Shown here in pieces: positions 32,133-39,374 of a stretch of DNA of 64,000 bases. The first letter of the stretch is position 1. Every line of letters begins with the position of its first letter. The stretch comes from an uncultured Clostridia bacterium (GTDB lineage: Bacteria; Bacillota; Clostridia; Oscillospirales; Acutalibacteraceae): positions 1 to 64,000 of the forward strand of contig CALFTN010000060.1 of the NCBI GenBank assembly GCA_937916395.1, in the 5' to 3' direction. The position numbers and the translations under genes were made by a program. The notes beneath the pieces were generated by a model, which was given only the letters and a program-made list of their open reading frames with translations, was not told the origin of the DNA and did no database searches.

Positions 32133-33764
32133 ATGACAATAACTTTCTTTGGTGCTGCTCACGAGGTTACAGGTAGCTGTACTCTTATTAAGGCAAATGG
32201 TAAAAATATCATAGTCGATTATGGTATGGAGCAGGGTAAGGATATTTTTGAAAATCAGGAATTATCCGTTCCTGCTATTGATATTGACTATGTTTTACTT
32301 ACTCATGCTCACATTGACCACTCTGGGTTAATTCCGCTTCTTTATGCACAAGGGTTTAACGGTAGGGTTTATGCTACTGAGTCAACCACAAGACTTTGTG
32401 AAATAATGCTCCGCGACTCTGCTCATATTCAGGAATTTGAAGCTGAATGGCGTAACAGAAAAGCAAAGCGTTCTGGTGCAGAAAAATATGAGCCACTTTA
32501 TACAATTGACGATGCAGTTGGTTCAATGAAGCTTTTCAGACCTTGCCCTTATGACACGGTTGTTACTGTAGATAAAGGCTTAGAGGTTCGCTTTACAGAT
32601 GCTGGTCACCTTTTGGGCTCTGCAAGTATTGAAATTTGGGTTACGGAAGACAAAGACACCGAAAAATTAATTTTCTCTGGTGATATTGGCAATTTAGATC
32701 AACCACTTTTGAAAGACCCTACTTACTTAACCGACGCTGACTATGTAATCATGGAATCAACCTATGGTAACCGTAGCCACGGCGACAGACCTAATTATAT
32801 AGGCGATTTGGTAAGTGTAATTCAGCGTACATTTGACAGAGGTGGTAACCTTGTTATTCCGTCTTTTGCAGTCGGCAGAACTCAGGAGCTTCTCTATTTT
32901 ATAAGAGAAATTAAAGAACAGAATTTAATAAAAGGGCACAACAATTTCAGAGTTTACGTAGATAGCCCGTTGGCTGTTGAAGCAACAAATATTTTCTCAG
33001 ACAGAAGCTCGCGTCAATGCTTTGATGAAGAAACTATTGCACTTTTAGATGCTGGTATTAACCCTATAAGCTTCCCAGGGCTTGAGCTTTCGATTACAAC
33101 AGATGATTCTAAAGCAATTAACTTTGATAAATCACCTAAAGTGATTATTTCTGCCAGCGGTATGTGTGAAGCTGGTCGTATCCGCCACCATCTTAAATAT
33201 AACTTGTGGCGTGAAGATTCAACAATTCTTTTCGTTGGTTATCAGGCAGAGGGTACTTTAGGTCGCGCACTTGTAAATGGTGCCGATACAGTTAAACTTT
33301 TTGGTGAAGAAATTCAGGTTAATGCAGAAATTGCAATACTTGATGCAATAAGTGGTCATGCAGATAATGAAGGTCTTATGAAGTGGATTGGTTCATTTGA
33401 GCAACCACCAAAAAAAGTGTTTGTTATTCATGGTAATGAAGAAGCATGTGAAACACTTACTGCAAGAATAAATGAAGAATTACATTTCTCTGCAACTGCA
33501 CCATTCAGTGGCGATTGTTGGGATATTGTTACAGGTGTATGTCTTGTTAAAAATGACGGCGTAAGAGTTAAGCCTAAAGTGCCTAATTCTGAATATGGCT
33601 CCGGCAGACTTCAGGGTAAACGTATTACCCCTGCTTTCAAACGTCTTATGACTGCAGTGAGTCAGCTTGAACGTGTTGCTGAAAATAACGTTGAGGGTGC
33701 AAATAAAGACCTCGCTAAATTCACAGACCAGATTCTTGAGCTTTGCAGAAAGTGGAACAGATAA
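32133..33764 (+). CDS. MBL-fold beta-CASP ribonuclease
   Basis: 543 residues. Metallo-beta-lactamase motifs: GAAHEVTGSC at about 5-14, the zinc motif LLTHAHIDHSG at about 57-67, TDAGHLLGSA and FSGDIGN. Beta-CASP region with VIPSFAVGRTQELLY, SGMCEAGRI and the C-terminal ISGHADNEGL and FVIHGNEEACETL of the RNA-specificity (RMMBL) domain. Resembles CPSF73/YSH1-type and TTHA0252-like nucleases. Likely RNA processing or decay. Start ATG 32133 follows AAGGTGG. Confidence 0.9.
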   Translation: MTITFFGAAHEVTGSCTLIKANGKNIIVDYGMEQGKDIFENQELSVPAIDIDYVLLTHAHIDHSGLIPLLYAQGFNGRVYATESTTRLCEIMLRDSAHIQEFEAEWRNRKAKRSGAEKYEPLYTIDDAVGSMKLFRPCPYDTVVTVDKGLEVRFTDAGHLLGSASIEIWVTEDKDTEKLIFSGDIGNLDQPLLKDPTYLTDADYVIMESTYGNRSHGDRPNYIGDLVSVIQRTFDRGGNLVIPSFAVGRTQELLYFIREIKEQNLIKGHNNFRVYVDSPLAVEATNIFSDRSSRQCFDEETIALLDAGINPISFPGLELSITTDDSKAINFDKSPKVIISASGMCEAGRIRHHLKYNLWREDSTILFVGYQAEGTLGRALVNGADTVKLFGEEIQVNAEIAILDAISGHADNEGLMKWIGSFEQPPKKVFVIHGNEEACETLTARINEELHFSATAPFSGDCWDIVTGVCLVKNDGVRVKPKVPNSEYGSGRLQGKRITPAFKRLMTAVSQLERVAENNVEGANKDLAKFTDQILELCRKWNR

Positions 33765-33864
33765 CTCGCTTCGCTCAAGTGAATAGTGAAGAGTGAAGAG
33801 TGAAGAGTGAAGAGTTGCGGGTCTGCGACGCTATTATAAATAAATTTGAAAGGGTGCATAAAAA

Positions 33865-34209
33865 ATGCCATATATTAATTTAAAAACAACAACTAAAGTA
33901 ACAGAAGAAAAGGCTGAGCTTTTAAAAGCGAAGTTCGGTAAGGCTATTGAGAGCTTCCCTGGTAAAACCGAGGCGTGGCTTATGGTCGGAATTGAAGATA
34001 ACCAAAAGCTCTGGTTTAAAGGTGACAACAGTGCTGATAGTGCTATTGTTGACGTTGACCTTTTAGGTGGAGTTTCAAAAGATGGTGCTCTTAAAATGAC
34101 TTGTACTGTTTGCGATATTTTAGAAGAAGTACTCGGCATTTCACCTAGTAGAGTGTACGTTAAATATATGGGTTATGCTGATTGGGGATGGAACAATACG
34201 AATTTTTAA
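33865..34209 (+). CDS. Tautomerase/MIF-family protein
   Basis: 114 residues starting MPYINL, leaving an N-terminal proline after Met removal, the catalytic base of the MIF/tautomerase superfamily. Further matches include ESFPGKTEAWLMV and the C-terminal GISPSRVYVKYMGYADWGWNNTNF, typical of phenylpyruvate tautomerase-related proteins. Physiological substrate unknown. The upstream 60 bases hold a GAAGAGT tandem stretch (about 33785-33815). Ribosome site GAAAGGG. Confidence 0.85.
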   Translation: MPYINLKTTTKVTEEKAELLKAKFGKAIESFPGKTEAWLMVGIEDNQKLWFKGDNSADSAIVDVDLLGGVSKDGALKMTCTVCDILEEVLGISPSRVYVKYMGYADWGWNNTNF

Positions 34210-34324
34210 ATTTAAAAATTCGTTAGTTAATAGTGAATAGAGAATAATGAATAGTGAATGATTGTGGGACCTGCGGTCGGCAATTATAAAAAAGAAAGAT
34301 AGAAGTGTAGGTTTAAGGGAGATT

Positions 34325-35509
34325 ATGAGTAAGTACAGACCAATAATATTAAGAGTGATGGCAATCTTTGTTGTTGTAATGATTGTCGGTATTTCTATAA
34401 TGGATTATATTGAAAAAGGCAGATTTGATTTTACGATTACAGAAATTGTAAAAATTGTCGGTACTATCATTGCTGCTGGCATGATGTTTTTTAAAAGCTT
34501 CTTTTTGTCAGGTGGAAGCGATAAGCGTGATATTGTTGAAGCAATTACAATTCAAGTTATCGATTCTGCATTTTCTGAAAAAGATAAAACTTCAAAAAAA
34601 TTCTTTTTAAAAGGCGAAAGAGCTTTAAGGGAAGAAGATTTTGATTCTGCTCAATATAATTTTGAAAAAGCAATAAAAAAATCGAGTACTCCTAAAGCAG
34701 CTGCTTTGTCATACGCATGGTTAGGTAGGGTAAATATAAGAAGAAGGCATTTTGATGAAGCTATAAAGTCACTTGAAAAAGCAACCTCATTAGATAAATT
34801 TTGTGAAGATGGTTGGTTTTATTTATCCGATGCCTTTTATCAGATAGGTGACTTTAAAAAAGGAATTTCTGTTGCAGAGGAAGGATTGGTATTTTGTGGC
34901 GAAAGTCATTTCTTGAATGAGCGAGCTGGTTTTGGTTGGCTACAATTAAAAGAATATGAGCGTGCGGTAAAATATTGCCTCGCAGCTAAAAAAATTCGCC
35001 CTGATTATCCTCTTTATGTGAAGCAATTGTTGTATTGTTGTGCTCAATTGGGTGATGAAAAATTATCAAATGAATTGCTTTTTGAGTTAAAATCATTAAG
35101 TCCCGCTGATTACCAGAAGTATAAGCCTGCTATTGAAAATTTGCTTGAAAAAGCAAGACGAAGCAAAATCCAATACACAGGTAATTTCATTCTTGAACTT
35201 GGTGGAATTGACGAGATAGAGGATTGTACATTTGAAGACCTTGTATTAGCTCTTAACAGAATGTGGAATTATGATTACGAATTTATAATTCTGACTCCAC
35301 CGGCACCAATTAACAGTGTTCTGTTTATTCAGATGTATGTCACTGACAAAAATACTGCATTAGTAGAAATGAGTGTTGGTGAAAACGGCAAGGGTAAGCT
35401 TTATAACAAAAAATGCTCTAAGCAAGAAACAGAAACCATTTTCTATAATTTCTTCAATGAACGCAAAACACCAAATATTATTGGGTTTAAAGAAACTCAA
35501 CTTAAGTAA
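34325..35509 (+). CDS. TPR-repeat membrane protein
   Basis: 394 residues from ATG 34325 (AAGGGAG just upstream). Two N-terminal membrane segments (about 8-28 and 43-62), then TPR repeats at about 95-265 (GERALREEDFDSAQYNFEKAI, AYAWLGRVNIRRRHFDEAIKSLEKA, DGWFYLSDAFYQIGDFKKGISVAEEG), then a C-terminal alpha/beta region without a recognised domain. Cytoplasmic TPR domain anchored to the membrane, probably a protein-interaction role. Ends in a TCATTT-type terminator. Confidence 0.75.
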   Translation: MSKYRPIILRVMAIFVVVMIVGISIMDYIEKGRFDFTITEIVKIVGTIIAAGMMFFKSFFLSGGSDKRDIVEAITIQVIDSAFSEKDKTSKKFFLKGERALREEDFDSAQYNFEKAIKKSSTPKAAALSYAWLGRVNIRRRHFDEAIKSLEKATSLDKFCEDGWFYLSDAFYQIGDFKKGISVAEEGLVFCGESHFLNERAGFGWLQLKEYERAVKYCLAAKKIRPDYPLYVKQLLYCCAQLGDEKLSNELLFELKSLSPADYQKYKPAIENLLEKARRSKIQYTGNFILELGGIDEIEDCTFEDLVLALNRMWNYDYEFIILTPPAPINSVLFIQMYVTDKNTALVEMSVGENGKGKLYNKKCSKQETETIFYNFFNERKTPNIIGFKETQLK

Positions 35510-35516
35510 AATAAAA

Positions 35517-35567
35517 ATCCTATCATTTTTAGTTAAATCTAACTTTAAATGATAGGATAAATTTTTG
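35517..35567. terminator. Bidirectional terminator between TPR and GtrA-like genes
   Basis: ATCCTATCATTT / AAATGATAGGAT hairpin (35517-35558) with AAATTTTTG on the plus strand. Confidence 0.78.
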
Positions 35568-35605
35568 TTTATTATAATTCCGAATTACGGATTACCCATT
35601 CCGAA

Positions 35606-36163
35606 TTATTTTTCTTCTTTCTTCTTGTGGAAGAGGATTTTGTCAACTGGGAAGTAGAGGAAGAATTGAAGTGCTGAGCAAATCATCATTGCTGCGTTAC
35701 GAGCGAGAGCTTCAGCCCAACCAAAGCCTAAGAAGAGAGTGTTGAGTGTTGGTGAAAGCCAAGCTGAGAAGAAAATAAGTGCAATTGTGAATACTATGTA
35801 GATTGGGAGAGTGATTGCTACATTTGCACCAGAATTGAATGTTTTTTCTTTGTTAACAAAGAATGCAACAATCTGAGCAACAATGTTACCAACGTTGAAA
35901 GCGATGCAATAACCAAGACCACCAGAGATAATAGCACCTGTTGCATCTGTGTTTACAGGGTAATCTAAAATTCCGAGAATGTTAATTGGTTGTGCATACA
36001 TCTCCTGAATTGCAGGAATAAGTGGAATAAGGTTTGTTAATGCGATTTGAACTACCATTGCAAGAAGACTTACAACAATAAATTTAACAAACTGCCAAGC
36101 AGTAACAAGAAAAGAGCCTTTGCTTTCAGCAGCTTTGTCAATGTCTTTTAAATTTTTAGCCAT
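35606..36163 (-). CDS. GtrA-like integral membrane protein
   Basis: 185 residues with four membrane segments: WQFVKFIVVSLLAMVVQIAL, then a loop, NVGNIVAQIVAFFVNKEKTF, LPIYIVFTIALIFFSAWL, and a final segment ending FPVDKILF. The FxNKxxTF motif after the second segment and the overall size match the GtrA/DPMS flippase-accessory family (movement of polyprenyl-linked sugars). No glycosyltransferase is adjacent, so role is uncertain. Ribosome site AAAGGGG before ATG 36163. Confidence 0.65.
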   Translation of the reverse strand: MAKNLKDIDKAAESKGSFLVTAWQFVKFIVVSLLAMVVQIALTNLIPLIPAIQEMYAQPINILGILDYPVNTDATGAIISGGLGYCIAFNVGNIVAQIVAFFVNKEKTFNSGANVAITLPIYIVFTIALIFFSAWLSPTLNTLFLGFGWAEALARNAAMMICSALQFFLYFPVDKILFHKKKEEK

Positions 36164-36321
36164 TTTAATAACCCCTTTGTTATAAATTTTAACTTATAAA
36201 TTCTAACATATAAAGAAAAAAGTGTCAACAAAAGTTGAGGTTGCATTTACTATTTTGTAACAATTAATAAATCTGTAGCATAAAATTTATTGAAAAAGTT
36301 GAGAAAATTTCAAAAAAAGTG

Positions 36322-36350
36322 TTGACAAGGAAAAATAAAAGTGCTATTGT
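36322..36350 (+). promoter_or_regulatory. Promoter of T-box 1 leader
   Basis: TTGACA (36322-36327), 17-base spacer, TATTGT (36345-36350). Confidence 0.75.
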
Positions 36351-36356
36351 AACTAC

Positions 36357-36638
36357 ATTAAATGAATATCACAAATAAAAGCGATGACGAAGACGGTTGA
36401 AAATGTCTGTTTCCAGAGAGTCGGCGGTTGCTGTGAGCCGATAACAAAATTTTCTTTAAACCTATCACTTCTGAGCTGAAGGGCTGAAAAGTAATGAGTA
36501 AGCTTCTTCCGAAAAAACTGCAGCGTTAGTGCAGAGGGGTTGTTTGACCTTAAAGGTGGCAATATTTTATTATTGCAATTTGAGTGGTACCGCGGATTTG
36601 TTTTCCGTCTCAAAGTTTTTCTTTGAGACGGTTTTTTT
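36357..36638 (+). promoter_or_regulatory. T-box riboswitch 1, specifier AUC (tRNA-Ile)
   Basis: Stem I with AGAGAG..GGTTGCTGTGAGCC apical features (36415-36440); specifier region CCT-ATC-A-CTTCTGAGC, giving codon AUC at 36464-36466 followed by a purine; T-box sequence TGAGTGGTACCGCGG (36581-36595), whose UGGU bulge matches a tRNA with A73; terminator CCGTCTCAAAG / CTTTGAGACGG plus T7 (36605-36638). Uncharged tRNA-Ile would favour read-through into the acyl-CoA ligase gene. The T-box is certain; the specifier reading is by alignment to the conserved flank CUUCUGAGC. Confidence 0.93.
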
Positions 36639-36681
36639 ATTTGTGTGTTTCTTTAAGAATTAATTGAAAGGAATGATTGTA

Positions 36682-38952
36682 ATGGCAGACAGTAAAGTAA
36701 CAAAAAAGTTAGCAGAGGTTGCTGAACGTATTGAGGAGTTACGAGGCATTTATGGCTTTTCAGAAGAAGAAATGGCACAAAAATCAGAGGTATCTTTAGA
36801 AGAGTATTTATCTTTTGTAAAAGGTGAGGATGATTTACCTTTCTCATTTGTTCATAAATGCGCTTTAGCTTTCGGTGTTGAAATGACAGACCTTTTAGAA
36901 GGTCAGAGTGCAAAGCTTTCTTCATACACAGTAACACGTCGAGGTAATGGTAAGGTTACAGCAAATGAAGATGGTAAGTTAATTCAGAACCTTGCACCAC
37001 GCTTTAAGCAAAAGCTTGCTAATCCTTATTGGGTTAATTACCAGTATTCAAGTGAGCTTCAATCAAAAGAAATTGAAGTAAGCACACACGCAGGTCACGA
37101 ATTTGACCTCGTTATAAAAGGTTCTTTAAAAGTTCGTGTTGGTGACAATTACGAGGTTTTAAGAGAAGGCGACAGTATCTATTATAAGAGCTCAATTCCA
37201 CATGGTATGATTGCTGTTGACGGTGAGGATTGCACATTCTTAGCAATGGTTATGAATGATGAAGAGGAAACCGCTGAATTCGTTTCTGAAAATATAAATG
37301 AAGTAAAACAGGTTGAAAGACCACTCGTAAGCGATAAATTTGTAAAAACTTTCGTTAATGATGATGGTGTTTGCGATAAAATTGAGTTTTATAATGAAGA
37401 TAAATTTAACTTCGCTTTTGATATAGTTGATGAAATTGGAAGAAAAACCCCTGAAAAACTTGCAATGCTTCATATCTCTGACGATATGACAGAAAGACGC
37501 TTTACCTTTAAAGATATGAAAGAAATGTCTTCTCAGGCAGCTAACTACTTTAAATCTTTAGGTATCAAAAAAGGTGACAGAGTTCTTTTAGTTCTTAAAA
37601 GAAATTATCAGTTCTGGGTAGCAATTTTAGCTCTTCATAAGTTAGGTGCGGTTGCAATTCCTGCAACAAATCAGCTTGTTGTTCATGACTATGAATATCG
37701 TTTTAAGTCAGCAGGTGTTACCGCTATTGTTGCTACTGCAGACGGCAAAGTTACTGAAACAGTTGATGAAGCACAAAAGACTTGCCCTGAGTTAAAAGTG
37801 AAAATTGTTGCTAATGGTGCAAAAGAGGGATGGCACAATTTCGATGAAGAATTCTCACTCTTCTCACGTCGCTTTGTACGTGACGAAAATACTGCTTGTG
37901 GTAACGACCCACTCATAATGTTCTTTACATCTGGTACAACAGGCTATCCAAAAATTGCAGTTCATAGCCACAAATATCCACTTGGCCACTATATTACAGC
38001 AAAGCATTGGCACAATGTTTACCGTGATGGAATTCACTTCACAATTTCAGAAACCGGCTGGGGTAAAGCGCTCTGGGGTAAGCTCTATGGTCAATGGCTC
38101 TGTGAGGGTGCAGTGTTCACTTACGACTTTGAACGCTTTGATGCTTCAAAAATCTTACCGATGTTTGCAAAGTATAATATAACCACATTCTGCGCACCAC
38201 CTACAATGTACAGAATGTTAATAAAGCAAGATATTTCTCAATACGATTTATCTTCAATAAAACACGCTACAACAGCAGGCGAAGCTCTTAACCCTGAGGT
38301 GTTCAAGCAATTCAAAAAGGTAACTGGTCTTAAAATTTATGAGGGCTTCGGTCAGACTGAAACAACACTTTCAATTGCGAACTTAGATGGCTCAAAAATT
38401 AAAATCGGTGCAATGGGTAGACCATCACCACTTTATGATATCGATTTAGTAGACCCTGACGGCAAGCCTGTTCCTGATGGTGAGACAGGTGAAATCGTTG
38501 TTCATACTGAAAAAGGTGCACCATGTGGTCTATTCTTGGGCTATTACAACGATGAGGAACGTACCAAAGAAGTATGGCACGATGGTCTTTATCACACAGG
38601 TGATACTGCTTGGCGAGATGAAGATGGCTATCTCTGGTATGTTGGTCGTGTTGATGATGTTATCAAATCATCGGGCTACAGAATCGGACCTTTCGAAATA
38701 GAAAACGTTATTATGGAGCTCCCTTATGTTCTTGAATGTGGCGTTTCTGCTGCTCCTGACGAGGTTCGTGGTCAGGTTGTTAAAGCAAGCATCGTTTTAA
38801 CAAAGGGTACAGAGGGTACAGAAGAATTAAAGAAAGAAATTCAGGATTATGTTAAAAAGAATACAGCTCCTTATAAATATCCAAGAATTGTTGTATTTCG
38901 TGATGAATTACCAAAGACAATCAGCGGTAAAATTATAAGAAATAAACTTTAA
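36682..38952 (+). CDS. XRE-cupin-acyl-CoA ligase fusion 1 (Ile T-box controlled)
   Basis: 756 residues from ATG 36682 (GAAAGGA upstream; two earlier in-frame starts are less well spaced). An XRE-type helix-turn-helix region at about 8-65 precedes a cupin_2 barrel at about 110-190 (THAGHEFDLVIKG, SIPHGM). The adenylate-forming ligase domain (about 225-756) has FFTSGTTGYPK, EGFGQTE, YHTGD, GRVDDVIKSSGYRIGPFEIE and catalytic Lys in KTISGKIIRNKL. Resembles medium-chain/branched-chain acyl-CoA synthetases (acid + CoA + ATP -> acyl-CoA + AMP + PPi). The Ile-specific T-box suggests 2-methylbutyrate activation for isoleucine synthesis. The HTH may be a degenerate or regulatory module. Function beyond family is inferred. 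Confidence 0.85.
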   Translation: MADSKVTKKLAEVAERIEELRGIYGFSEEEMAQKSEVSLEEYLSFVKGEDDLPFSFVHKCALAFGVEMTDLLEGQSAKLSSYTVTRRGNGKVTANEDGKLIQNLAPRFKQKLANPYWVNYQYSSELQSKEIEVSTHAGHEFDLVIKGSLKVRVGDNYEVLREGDSIYYKSSIPHGMIAVDGEDCTFLAMVMNDEEETAEFVSENINEVKQVERPLVSDKFVKTFVNDDGVCDKIEFYNEDKFNFAFDIVDEIGRKTPEKLAMLHISDDMTERRFTFKDMKEMSSQAANYFKSLGIKKGDRVLLVLKRNYQFWVAILALHKLGAVAIPATNQLVVHDYEYRFKSAGVTAIVATADGKVTETVDEAQKTCPELKVKIVANGAKEGWHNFDEEFSLFSRRFVRDENTACGNDPLIMFFTSGTTGYPKIAVHSHKYPLGHYITAKHWHNVYRDGIHFTISETGWGKALWGKLYGQWLCEGAVFTYDFERFDASKILPMFAKYNITTFCAPPTMYRMLIKQDISQYDLSSIKHATTAGEALNPEVFKQFKKVTGLKIYEGFGQTETTLSIANLDGSKIKIGAMGRPSPLYDIDLVDPDGKPVPDGETGEIVVHTEKGAPCGLFLGYYNDEERTKEVWHDGLYHTGDTAWRDEDGYLWYVGRVDDVIKSSGYRIGPFEIENVIMELPYVLECGVSAAPDEVRGQVVKASIVLTKGTEGTEELKKEIQDYVKKNTAPYKYPRIVVFRDELPKTISGKIIRNKL

Positions 38953-39016
38953 TATTCCTTATTGCAATATTTACAAATTTTGGTATTGATATTTATAAAA
39001 AATTCCAATTATTTTC

Positions 39017-39045
39017 TTGACAAATTATAAGAGATGTGGTATGGT
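39017..39045 (+). promoter_or_regulatory. Promoter of T-box 2 leader
   Basis: TTGACA (39017-39022), 17-base spacer, TATGGT (39040-39045). Confidence 0.7.
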
Positions 39046-39051
39046 ATTATA

Positions 39052-39332
39052 CGTTCAAAGGCGTTGAAGAAAAGGGATTGTAACAGTTTTCCTTTCAGAG
39101 AAATGACGGTTGGTGCAAGTCATAGGTTAAACGTTTCAGTTTGTAGTTTCTGAGCCGAGAGAAAGAAAGGCTTTTGCTTAGTAGAATCTCTCCGTGATTG
39201 CTGCGTAAAGGCATAGGAGTTGATAGACTCCAAGAGTGGCAGTTTTTCTGCAATTTGAGTGGTACCGCGGGTATTATAAATTGTTTATAACGCTCGTCTC
39301 AAAGATCATATCTTTGGGGCGGGTTATTTTTA
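39052..39332 (+). promoter_or_regulatory. T-box riboswitch 2, specifier GUA (tRNA-Val)
   Basis: Stem I with CAGAGAAATGAC..GGTTGGTGCAAGTCAT (39096-39124); specifier region TTT-GTA-G-TTTCTGAGC with codon GUA at 39143-39145 followed by a purine, at the same position as AUC in T-box 1; T-box sequence TGAGTGGTACCGCGG (39256-39270); terminator CTCGTCTCAAAGA / TCTTTGGGGCGGG plus TTATTTTTA (39293-39332, with three G-U pairs). Uncharged tRNA-Val would turn on the downstream ligase-oxidoreductase-aminotransferase unit. Confidence 0.93.
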
Positions 39333-39374
39333 TTAAATAACCTGTTCTCAAGGGAATAATCGGAGGAACTTAAA

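Noticed and set aside
33785..33815. GAAGAGT tandem repeats as phase-variable promoter element
   Set aside because: Only four or five imperfect 7-base units in a gap without clear promoter boxes; no supporting evidence.
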